Notes under the pieces: model-generated
Databases searched by the model: none
Told to the model about the DNA's origin: nothing
What the model saw: the letters and a program-made list of their open reading frames with translations, nothing else
Shown here: piece by piece, positions 1-9,865 of the stretch
How positions within the stretch are numbered: position 1 is the stretch's first letter
Layout: the number at the start of each line of letters is the position of its first letter
Assembly: GCF_003144115.1 (NCBI RefSeq)
Contig: NW_020311998.1
Coordinates: forward strand, 433,669 to 497,668
Direction of reading: 5' to 3'
DNA from: Tilletiopsis washingtonensis
Lineage: Eukaryota; Basidiomycota; Exobasidiomycetes; Entylomatales
DNA: 64,000 nt
Program-made: the position numbers and the translations under genes

Positions 1-498
1 TCTGCACGTGCAGCATAGCGAGGCACGACAGGCGGGCGAGGGTGCGGTGAGGAGGAGGTGTTGGTCGGGAAGCAACACCGCGCGCGGCGCCGGCGAGGCG
101 CGGCGGCGTGTGCCATCGCCGAGCGCGCCTCGTTCTCGCCGCCGCGCGCCGCCGCGGCAGCCTTCGCCGAAGCGGCCCTTGCGCTTCTCGGACGTTGTTC
201 GCCTTGCTCGCATCTCCTACTCAGACTCAGGCCTTTGTGCTCCTGCCCTCCTTCTCTGCTCCCTCTGCCCCTTGTCGTTCGCTCACTACCAATACTCGGC
301 GATACTCGGGCTTCGAACCCGCAGCTACGAATCCGCCAGGCAGCCTCGAACCCCGCGGCGTGGCCGTGCTCGACCACCTGACCCTCCTCGCGCGATCGAC
401 AAGCCCCAAGCGGGTGACGGTATAGACATTGACAGGGAAGCACAGCGTGACAGGAACAGATGGGCCCAGCGCGGCAGCCGCGGGCCGAGGCGGGGCGG
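1..498. other. downstream flank of VAMP7, no gene seen
   Basis: This stretch follows the stop codon of the minus-strand SNARE gene. It is GC-rich and open in several frames, but no frame shows a recognisable domain or splice pattern. A minus-strand box B-like string near 309-321 does not come with a matching acceptor stem. It probably holds the 3' UTR. Confidence 0.4.
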
Positions 499-1351
499 CT
501 ACCACGGATGCAGCCAGAGGACGAGCAGCACGACGAGCAGCTGCGGCGCGTGCATGAGCACCACTGCCGTCTGCACCACAGCACCACACTCACGGTCAGG
601 AATGCGCCCGCCAGCGCCATGATCTTGACGTTCTTCCACCACATGTTGCGGCGCACCGTTGTCGCCTGCCGCCGAAAGGCGTGGCTCTGGGCCGCCACGT
701 CCTGCGTGCGGTCGACGAGCAGGTCGAGGCGCTCACCGCGGCTGAGCAGCTGCTCGACGTTCTGCGTCATGATGTCGCGCACGGCGCCCAGCTCAGCCTG
801 TGCCGCGCGCACGGGGTCCGAGTTCGGCGAGAGGTTGAAGGCCGACACGAGGCCGGAGAGCGTGCCGGCGAAGGAGGCAAAGTCGGCGGGCAGCGGGTTC
901 GAGAGGAGTGCCGCGTCGAAGGTGGCGAGAAACTGCACACAGCGATGAGAGGAGCCTCGTACTGGGCCGATGATGCTGGCTCACCTTCTTCTGCACCTCG
1001 GCGAGAAAGGCAAACGGCAGGCGGCGCCCGCTGCCGTCGTCGGCGCAGCAGAGGTACTGCACGCCGCCGTCGGTGAGCACGTGGAAGAGCCAGTCCCTGG
1101 TGGGTGTCAGGTGTGCAGCACAGCATGTCATGTCCGCCTGCACTCACTCGAAGGCATAGCTGGCGCGTGCGGCGCTCTCGGGCGTGGCGCGCGTGCGGGC
1201 CAGGATCGTCTCGGCGGCCGTCTGCGGGGTGTGTCAGTGCGCATCGATGTGGCAGCTGGCGGACACGACGCACGAGGAATGGCGCGTGCGCCTCGTCGTG
1301 GTGCTCGGCGAGGATGACGCCGTCTGCGGCGACGAGGGCGAGGATGATCAT
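499..1351 (-). CDS. VAMP7: R-SNARE VAMP7/synaptobrevin-like protein
   Basis: Longin-type R-SNARE for fusion at endosomes and the vacuole. Five exons are inferred: 1351-1274, 1221-1148, 1096-985, 932-594 and 570-499, giving 224 aa, close to the usual 220. The N-terminus MIILALVAADGVILAEH and the middle WLFHVLTDGGVQYLCC match a longin domain. A SNARE motif follows with the zero-layer arginine in QNVEQLLSRGERLDLL, then basic residues and a hydrophobic tail anchor ending VLLVLWLHPW. The last intron (593-571) is only 23 nt; without its removal the reading frame is lost inside the anchor and the protein ends in Cys/Arg-rich sequence. The start is the first ATG before the conserved beta strand. It lies head-to-head with the deformylase gene, 202 bp away. 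Family assignment is secure; the tiny intron is inferred. Confidence 0.85.
571..593 (-). other. candidate 23-nt spliceosomal intron
   Basis: On the minus strand this begins GTGAGTGTGG and ends GGTGCAG. Its length is not a multiple of three. Removing it joins two segments into one continuous transmembrane anchor and gives the expected VAMP7 length. There is no room for a usual branch-site spacing. Confidence 0.55.
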
Positions 1352-1553
1352 GGCGGGCGGGTGTGGAGGCGGGGAAGGGAGGGATGAGGAGCCAGCGCAG
1401 GCCAAGCCATGAGCTGGCCCAAGCGCGCCTTGCGGTGGTCGCACGCTCCTCTCGCCGTGCCGCGGCCCAACTCGCGCCCGCTGACCGACGCCGAGCATCT
1501 TCTGCTGCCGCCGCTTGCCTGCTTCCTTCCTGCACACCACCATCCCCGCCTAC
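1352..1553. promoter_or_regulatory. divergent promoter of VAMP7 and the deformylase
   Basis: The 202 bp between the two divergent start codons must hold both core promoters and 5' UTRs. No TATA or CCAAT box is clear. Confidence 0.4.
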
Positions 1554-3232
1554 ATGCTCCTGGCGCCGCCGCTGCGCCTCCTCGCACGCAGCACCCTCCG
1601 CACCGCTCCGCTCCGCCGCATCAGCCGCGCCGCCGTGCACATCCCCGCCGCGCCGCGCACGCAGCAGCCCACGCGCTCGCTGCGCTCCCTCGCCCAGCTC
1701 GACACGCTCTCGTCCGAGCAGCCCGCGCCCGCAGACGCCCACGCCATGGCCTCCTCGACTGCCATCCCGCCCGCCGTGCCCGACCAGGCCGGCGCCGACG
1801 CCGCTGCCGCACGCGTCGCGGCGCCGCCGTCGATCATCCTGACGCTCTCGTGTCCGGACCGGCAGGGCATCGTGCATGCCGTGTCCGGCTGGCTGGCGTC
1901 GCGCGGCCTCAACATCCGCGACTCGGCGCAGTTTGGCGACGCCACGACGCGCCGCTTCTTCATGCGTGTGCACGCCGAGGCGATGCGCGACTCGAGCAAG
2001 GGCCTCGGCCTGACGCAGGAGCGCCTGCGCGAGGAGTTCCAGCGCGACCTCGCCGGCGAGATGCAGATGGACTTCGACGTGCAGAGCGACGACTACAAGC
2101 CGCGCACGCTGCTCATGGTCTCGAAGATTGGCCGTGAGTGGAGGTGTGACGTGCGGCGGGGTGAATTGCTGCGGGCAGGGATGGTGACTTGCGGCGTGGC
2201 AGAGCGATGACGCCCGGCACGGTACCAGAAGTGTGGTAGCAGAACGGGCCTCGCATATGCCGCCGCCGAGGGAGCGCTGCTGACCCGCGCTTCAGACTGC
2301 CTCAACGACCTGCTCTTCCGCGTCTCGTCGGGCACGCTGCCCATCACCGTGCCGCTCATCATCTCCAACCACAACGACTACGCCGACCTGGCCGCGGCAC
2401 ACAAGATTCCCTTCTTCCACCTGCCCATCAACGCCAAGGAGGGCAAGACGAAGGAGTGGCAGGAGGACGAGATTGTGCGCCTGGCGAGCGAGTACAAGAT
2501 CGACCTTGTGGTGCTGGCGCGCTACATGCAGGTGTGTAGAGAGGCGAGGGCAGTGCCTGGTGGAGGCTGACAGCCGCTGCAGATCCTCTCGCCGAAGCTC
2601 TGCCAGATCATGTCGGGCCGCATCATCAACATTCACCACTCGGTGTGTGAAGCTCTCGTGCCGCGCCTCATGCCCATACTCACTTCGCCGCCGCTAGTTC
2701 CTGCCTTCGTTCAAGGGCGCCAAGCCGTACCACCAGGCCTTCGAGCGCGGTGTCAAGCTGGTGAGTGAGAGCCACCGCGGATCCAGGAGGATGTATGAAT
2801 GTGCGCGGAACGCTGCATCTGGTGCAGATGCTGCGCATCCTGTTCGGCGAGACGGCACGAGTTGTGCAAGACAGGCTGCCTCAGAGGCATGATGGCCGCG
2901 TGCGATGCACAAGGGCGGCTCGCGAGGCATGACTTCTCGCAGTAGACACGACTCCGCCGCGCCAGTCGCACGGCACCACTTCTGTTGCCACTCCTCTCCT
3001 CTTGCACTGACACACGCTCCAGATCGGTGCCACCTCGCACTTTGTCACGGCCGACCTGGACGAGGGCCCGATCATCGAGCAGCAGGCGCAGCGCGTCGAC
3101 CACGCCCACTCGCCCGCCGACCTGGTGCGCGCGGGCGCCGACGTCGAGGCGCTCGTGCTGGCGCGCGCCGTGCGCTGGGTGGCCGAGAAGCGCGTGCTGC
3201 TCAACGGCAGCAAAACGGTCGTATTCAACTAG
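1554..3232 (+). CDS. formyltetrahydrofolate deformylase (PurU type)
   Basis: Hydrolyses 10-formyl-THF to formate and THF. Five exons (1554-2133, 2296-2531, 2583-2642, 2698-2760, 3023-3232) encode 382 aa. The order is an Arg/Ser/Ala-rich N-terminus of about 85 residues, probably a mitochondrial targeting sequence; an ACT domain ([20 protein letters not shown]); then a formyltransferase fold with [19 protein letters not shown], the active-site segment [16 protein letters not shown] and the catalytic-Asp segment [10 protein letters not shown]. The start chosen is the ATG opening [13 protein letters not shown]; a second ATG at 1746 would give a form without the presequence. The last intron is 262 nt, long for this window. 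Bacterial homologues are about 280 aa, so the extra length is N-terminal. The location is inferred. Confidence 0.9.
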
Positions 3233-3916
3233 ACGGGATGCAATGGACACGCTCACTGGCGCTGCGATGGAGTGGGTGTGAGGCGCCGCCTGCGCAGGAT
3301 GTGGCCTGGCCGGCCGCGAGATGTGCTGCGAGAGGCCGCCAGTGGCTGAGGCCGGCGCTCTCGCTGCCTCTGCTTGTGCGCTGGCGGCTCGTCCGGCCAC
3401 GCGAGCGTCCGCTCGCCGAAAGGCGAGGCTCGGTTAAGCAGCGGAGAGGCAAAGGCGGCTGCAGACGTGCCAAGCTCGGGCGAGGCTGCAGACGCGAAAG
3501 GCCGCCGAGTGTGGGGCACGCGAGAGGTGCTTGCCAGCCGCCTCCTGTGGGCTGATGCTGAGTCGTCAATTGCGTTGACACTCGACTCAATCGGCGGCCT
3601 GAAGATTCCGCAGAGTGGCCGTGAGAGGGGCCAGCCGTTGAAAGAGGTGCAGCGGCGGGAGCTGATGGCCTGCCGCTGCGGCTGCGCGCGCGTGTTCCCA
3701 GCCCGCTGCGCCCATTTCGGAGTCCGGCATCGGCCGCGTATTGATGGCCGGCTCGAGTGCGTCGCCCGGCCTCCTTTCCCACCACCACCGCCGCCTCTTG
3801 CCTCGCACCGGCCCACACCAGCCGCCCGGCCACGCTCCAGCACCTCCCGTGCTCCGGCCCTCGCCGCCGCCGGCCGCGCCCGCGCCCGCGCTCCCTCCTG
3901 CGCGCCCCTCTTCGCC
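3233..3916. other. intergenic, no gene seen
   Basis: This is the 3' flank of the deformylase and the 5' flank of the F-box gene. Long frames are open because of high GC, but none shows a domain. The last 150 bases are C/T-rich and run up to the ATG at 3917, as expected of a 5' UTR. Confidence 0.4.
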
Positions 3917-6161
3917 ATGGCGCACCTCCAGCCGGCGTCGCCCGGCGCCGCCGGCCTCGCGCCGCCGCTGACGCTCATGACGCTGCCGCCCGAGCTGCTC
4001 GAGCTCATTGCGCTGCACTGCGCCTGCGTCACGCCGCCGCCCAAGAGCGAGCCGGCGGCGGCCGTGGGCGACGCTGCGCCGGCGAGCGAGGCGCCAGGCG
4101 AGGGCGAGGCTGCGGCGCCAGCTACTGCCCGCGCCGAGTCGCCCTCTTCCTCCTCCTCCGTGGCGTCGGGCGAGGCGTCCGCCGCAGCGTCGGGCAGCAG
4201 CAGCTCATACCGCTCCGAGGCTGCTCCTCCGCTGCCGCGCGCAGCCGACTACTCGGCCGCACCGCCCGCCGAAGCGACGCCGCCATCAGCCGTGCGGGCG
4301 CTGCTCATGACGTGCCGGCGCGCCCATGCGCTGCTCAACACCGAGGCGAACCCGCGGCTGTACGCACGCATCTTCCGCACCAAGTTCGACGTCGCCGCCA
4401 TTGCACGCCGCTTTGGCCCACAGGCCGTGAGCTCCCGCAGTCTCTGCCTGGAGCTGCAGCGGCGCTGCAAGGCGCTCAAGCGCATTCGCGGCACCGTCGA
4501 TGCGGGACGCTTGCGCAATGACAGCCAGGCTGTGCTGGAGGAGAATCTGTGGCTGGCGTACCTCATGCTGCTCGAGAACGGTGAGTCGCATGCGCGCCCT
4601 CTGCGGACATCTCGGCCTGTGCCGCCCAGTCCGGTCCTGACCTCCACCCAGACGGCCTCAACCTGCAGCAGCTCAAGTGGGCACACATCGACGGCTACCT
4701 GCAGCTGCATCACACGCAGGAGATGCTGCAGTCGGCCATCCAGGCCGGCTATCCGCCCGAGACGCCCGACCGCGCGCTGGCGCTGCACCTCTCCTACCTC
4801 CTCACTGACCCCGCCGAGCTCGCCACGGAGCCGCGCGACGTCAGCGACGAGAAGCTCTTTGTGCTGCGGCCCTTCGTATTTGCGGCGCACAAGGTGAGCC
4901 TGCCTATGGTACGTGAGCTCCGCCGCTGACTCGCGCAGTTTGATGCATACTTCGGCCCGTGGGTCGTGCGCCAGCTGCCGCTACGCAGCGACGAGGAGAG
5001 CGAGCCGGGACCGCGCGCTGCGCCGAACAACCCGTTCCTCGCCGACCTGCGGCCACGAGCCCGTGCGACGACGATCACGCACTGCGGGCAGCAGCTAGCC
5101 GTGGCGCCGCCGATTCTGTCGCACGCTGCGTGCTTCTCCTTCTTTGCCAAGGTCGAGCGCGATCCCGCCGTCATTGGCCTCACGGCGCTACAAGAAGGCG
5201 AGCCCGGCCCGGCGCGCGACGACGTGGGGCGCGCCAACAGCAACCCGCTGCTGCTGCGCTCGGAGGATCACGACAAGGACCTGACGCGGCTCTTCGCCTG
5301 CGCCGACCCGCGCCGCTCGCTCGGCCTCAAGCCGCTCTTCCACGCTGGCGACTTTGAGGGCGCGTGGGAGGGCCGCTTCTGCTTCTTCGACTTTGACTCA
5401 TACCGCGAAATGCTGGCGGGCCGCATGCGCTCGCTGTACGAGGGCCCATTCGGCGAGCAGCCGCAGGTGTGGAAGGTGCGTGAGCACATCGTGCGCGTCG
5501 GCAACGGCGGCAGCATGCAGGAGGGCGGCACGGGCAGCATTCTCAACGCCGGCTACGTCAATGGCGCAGAAGAGCCGGACCAGCTCGGCGACGGCGCCTA
5601 CGTCTCGCCCGAGAAGGTCGCCGCTGCGCGCGACGAAGCGGCGTCGGGCAGCAACGTCGAGGGTCTGCGCGACGACAAGGGCAAGAAGAGCCTCAACGCC
5701 GCGGTCTACGAGGGCTGGGCCAAGGACGGCCGGCCACGCGACTGGCATCTGTATCCGTCGTTTGGCGACGACGAGGAGAAGGAGGCGTCGGACGATCCGG
5801 AGCGCTACGAGATTCTGCTCAGCGGCACGGTGCGTCGCTTGCCGCGCCTCTGCCAGTGCCGCGCTGACCTTCCGCCAGGGCCACTCGGCGTGGGGCCGCT
5901 TCGTGCTGCGCGGCAGGGTGCGCAGCTGGGACGGCATGATGATCATGACGAAGGAGTACCGTCCCGACGGCCGCGGCCGCTGGCTCTACCGCGGCTACGC
6001 CGTCGCTGGCGGCCGGCTCGTCGGGCGCTGGCGCGACACATTCACGCCCGACGACATGAGCGGGTACGAGGGGTGAGTGCGCGGCGTGCGTGCGCGGGGG
6101 TTGACTGTGCTGACGCCGCTGCGCCAGGTGCTTCTTGCTGTCCCGGAGAGACGCATCGTGA
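3917..6161 (+). CDS. F-box domain protein, fungal family
   Basis: Probable substrate adaptor of an SCF ubiquitin ligase. Five exons (3917-4580, 4652-4893, 4939-5829, 5879-6072, 6128-6161) encode 674 aa. An F-box-like start, LTLMTLPPELLELIALHC, lies at residues 15-32. A Ser/Ala-rich insert of about 90 residues separates it from MTCRRAHALLNTEANPRLYA, which resembles the second F-box half. The rest is a globular region with WGRFVLRGRVRSWDGMMI near the C-terminus, a beta-rich pattern seen in conserved basidiomycete F-box proteins. The substrate is unknown. The final exon adds only 11 residues (ending LLSRRDAS). The F-box call is from sequence; the ligase role is family knowledge. Confidence 0.7.
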
Positions 6162-7199
6162 CCGCTCGCTCTCTTCATCCGCCTCCATACACGACTCCAT
6201 AGCATTATTCCCACTCGCATTCTCATCTCATTTGGCCGTGCAAAGCACAGAGCCGCCGATCTGCAGCACGGCGTGACCCGAATGAGGGAGACGTGTGCAT
6301 CTGCTGCGCCAACGACATGCCGAGCCTGGCCAGGGGCACGGGCGCCTGAACGTCTCTGTCGTCTGCGCAGCTGGAGACACATTGAGCGTGCTGTAACGTA
6401 AAGTGCTTCAGTTCCACCCTCTATCAGAAGGTCAAGTGCTGGAGGTATTGATGCGAGCACCAGCGAACAGGCTCATCTCGGGTGCGGGGCAGCGCGCATG
6501 CACCATCTGATGAGGCGCGCGCCGCGCGTACGCGCGGCGCTGCAGTCGAGCGATCCGCGGTCTGCGCGTGTAGGCTGAAATCGGGGCTCCGTCTATGCGC
6601 ACCAGGGCACGTCACCACGGGAAAATGAGTGGAACAGAGCGTGAAGGCTGTCAGTACAGGTGCCAAATTTGACTTTCTTCTTTCTTCTGGCACTCGACGC
6701 GAGCGTCGTACATAAGTGTGCGGCGGCGCACAAGCGTGGAATTTCTGGCCAAGCGCCATGTCGGCTCGATGGAGGCGCTGCCGAGCGCGCCGCGCGCGCT
6801 CTCCATCCGACCACCGCACACCGCGCAGTGCGCTGACGTGCGGCCGCTCTGCGCTCGCCTTGGGATCGCCTCGAGATGAGACACTGCGTCCCCGCTGCCG
6901 CTGTGCCTACGTCGTGCCGAGCTAGCGTCGAGCTCACCGGACTTGCCTCGGCTGTAGAGCGCCGGCCTTGACCTCATCAGTCTCAGGGGCAAGGCCGCTG
7001 GTGCCGATGCCTCAGCATCAGCGACGGCCCCGCTGATCGCGAGCGCTCGGCTCGGAAGAGAAAGAAAGGAGCTCATCTGCCGTCGCGCGCGATGTTACGC
7101 AGCGTTCGTCCTGCCGGGCCCACCTCTCTCTTTCCACTCTTTCTCATCTCTCTCTCCACACACCATCGCGCCTGCCTACGGCCCTCTCCTACACTCAGC
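6162..7199. other. intergenic with a perfect palindrome
   Basis: About 1 kb with no supportable gene. It is less GC-rich than the flanking genes in parts and contains a 22-bp perfect palindrome. A pyrimidine-rich stretch (7120-7160) precedes the next start codon and is probably promoter/5' UTR. Confidence 0.4.
6519..6540. repeat. 22-bp perfect palindrome
   Basis: The half-site GCGCCGCGCGT is followed immediately by its reverse complement, with no spacer. It sits about 360 bp beyond the F-box gene stop. It could form a hairpin or bind a dimeric protein, but CpG-rich sequence can produce such symmetry by chance. Confidence 0.5.
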
Positions 7200-9474
7200 A
7201 TGGCCAACGCTCCGCAGAAGCGCGGCGACAAGGTAAGATGCGGTTGGTCATCTCGTCTGCGGTACCTTTGTGCTGACTCGCAGCAGGTCACTTTCAGCGC
7301 GTACAATTCCGGCAAGGGCGGTGGCCGCACGTACCTCGACGAAGCCGGCGTCACATCGATTCCGACCCGCGCTGTCGACTTCGATACGTCCCTTGCTGCC
7401 AAGGCCGTGGCAAGGCTCGGCCACGGCCCTCCTTGCCCGTGAGTTTCCGAATTGCCCCGTGCAAGCACGGTGGCGGCGCAGTGGTCCCTACACGCTGCAA
7501 TTGTTGACACGTTGCCAGTGACCACCTGCCGTTCCTCTGCCGGCCCAAATCAACGTCGCCTCCAGAAATTGTTGCAACTTTCGGCACAGAGGACTACTAT
7601 GCAGCCCTCGGCACGATCGACTGGGACAAGGTGCTGTTCGGCTTGGATGCAATGGGAATCCGAGCATATGCAGACAGGTTCAACGCTGCGCACGCCGAGC
7701 CTGCTGCTCGTGGACACCAGACCGTGCTGGACTTCATCCTTCGCCTGAAGTCCTGGCCAAGAGAGATGTTCTCAGAGGGAAAGGGCCCCTCTGAGGGCTG
7801 GCTCTTTGAGCGCATCCGCTTTTGGCGCCCTGCAGAGAGCCAGATCAAAAAATCTAGCTGGTACGCAGACACGGTCGCAAAGTATGGCAAGTGAGTCTTG
7901 GGGGCAGCGACTGGTGGACCAGTGGCATCTTGAGACGCGGCGATGGCGCAGTGTACCCTTGCCCAGCTCACACCCTGCGCTTCTGACACGCAGGCCCGAG
8001 GACGACACCCCTGCGACTCGAGAGGAAGACGAGGAGGACACGCAGCAGGAGACGGCCAACGGCGGGAAGCGCAAGGCCGCTGGCAGCGGGAGCGGCATGA
8101 GCGTCGCAAAGAAGCAACACGCGACTACGCCCGCAAAGAAGCAAAAGACTGCTGCGCTCGTTGAGAACATCTTCCCGCCGACGTCCATCAAGGTCAATCG
8201 TCTCAGTCCTCTCTGGGCCGCTCTCCTGCTCCTCGGCCTCCAGCCTCAGCACTTTTTCAGCTATCGCGTGCAGCTGCCCAACGTCGCCGCGCCCAGCACG
8301 TATCTCGGCTTCTACGGGGCGCTGCACCTGATCCTTTTCCGCTTCTGGCTCGCAGGTCTGGAACGGACGCGCGACGTGAGTGACTGGCCTTTGGAGTGCC
8401 GCTTTGATGCATCAACCACGCGTCAATGATGCGACGCAGCGTCCTGCCCGGACCGTCAATGCCACATGCTCATATTGACGCGTCTGCTTGCAGTGCCTCA
8501 TAAGCTTCCCTGCGTTGCTTGAAGGCACCGTGGACTGGGACAGCGTCCTCGACTGGCCGCTTTTCAAGCACCTGAAGAACGGTCTAGTCATCAGTGAACT
8601 TGGTCGAGCCTCTGCTTCGAAGAGACTGCGAGAAAGCGACTCGCTGCCTCTAGATTTGCAGACACATGCCATAGAGCTCCTCAAGATGTGCGTGTCGGCG
8701 GTCTCGACTGCCTTCCTTGATCGCGACAAGGTACAGCAGGCGATCGCCACCAAGCATACGACAAAAGCCGATCTACAAGACTTTCTTCTCGACAAGGCCG
8801 CCCCGTTGCAGGCCTTACTTGACGCCGACAGAGACGCTTTTGATCGCTACTCCTCGCTCGCGGTCCTGCACCCAAATGCTCGTCATTTTCAGCGCAGGCA
8901 CATTGCCACTGAGCCACCACCGAAACCGCCTGTGTTCAAGTTCGAGGAGGCCCTTGCGGTGCGAGTGAGATGCCTCGTGGGAGGACTGGATGCTCCGACC
9001 AACGAGGCAGTCCAGCGCGCAGCGCAGCCGCAGGAGCAGTGTGCGCAGTCCACTCCCGAACCATCCGAGGACGCTCCGCTGGCGCCAGCACGTCGTCCTC
9101 AGATCAGCGTCAGGGGAGTGCGGTTCGCCTCCAGCTCGTCCGAGCACGCTCCATTGGCAACAGCGCGCGTCGAAGCAAGAATCAATGTCTCTCCGACTGC
9201 GGCGCAAGCCGGCTCTGCCGCTGCGAGCGCCGGTGGATCGTCGAGTGCTCCGCAAGCAAGCACAACCACTGCGGCTGTCTCTGGATCTTCGACTGCTGCG
9301 GCTACCGCTGGATCTTCAGCTGCTGCGGCTAGCGCCGGACCATCGACTGCTGGGCAAGCTAGCTCCACCGCGGCGCAGACGCCCGGCACACAGCTTCGTC
9401 TCCAGATCTCACTAGACCTGTACTTCCCGACCGGACAAGCGGCGCGCCAGCCGTCCGGTCGTCACTTCTTCTAG
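7200..9474 (+). CDS. unrecognised protein with repeated GT-hydrophobic-DWD motif
   Basis: I do not recognise this family. Five exons (7200-7232, 7287-7438, 7519-7890, 7994-8375, 8494-9474) give 639 aa with consistent frames. The order is a short basic N-terminus; a region with GTIDWDKVLFGLDAMGIRAY; a Lys/Glu-rich linker (about 190-250) resembling a nuclear localisation signal; a hydrophobic stretch PLWAALLLLGLQPQHFFSY; a second copy of the first motif, GTVDWDSVLDWPLFKHL; and a Ser/Ala/Thr-rich tail of about 150 residues. No signal peptide is seen. Codon use is distinctive: many codons end in A or T, unlike the neighbours. The first intron ends in tandem CAG acceptors (7281-7286), so forms differing by one Gln are possible. 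It could be a lineage-specific or transferred gene. The gene is convincing; its function is unknown. Confidence 0.65.
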
Positions 9475-9865
9475 CTTCTGAAGATTCTGAATTCATGTGT
9501 TTTCCCCTCTCGCGCACACGGTGAGGATGGCGCCGACTGAGATGAGCTCCTGCTTTCGCTGCGCATGACAGCGCCGCGCAGAGGTGGATTGAGAGACACG
9601 TGCGCTCGCCGACGCCTTATGGATCAGACGGGCTCGCACGAACACGCCTCGCCATGCATGCCTCGTCAGAGTCGCCAAGCGGCGCGCCGTCTCCGACGCG
9701 GTCTCGTGCTCGCAGCGCAAGCACGCGCTCGAGAGACGAGCAAGGCCTAGCCTCCGCGCCTCTTCTGCCGACCGTACGCTACACGACTGACTGTACACGG
9801 GGTGATATGCATTTCACTGTACGGACATGCGTGACACGGGAGACGGATGAGTGGGGGATGTAGGG
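9475..9865. other. convergent intergenic, 3' flanks only
   Basis: This 391-bp gap lies between two convergent stop codons. I see no gene or repeat in it; it should hold both 3' UTRs and polyadenylation signals. Confidence 0.4.

Noticed and set aside
300-380. Possible minus-strand tRNA suggested by a GGTTCGAAGCC box B-like string
   Set aside because: No acceptor stem pairs with the 3' side and no convincing anticodon arm lies upstream.
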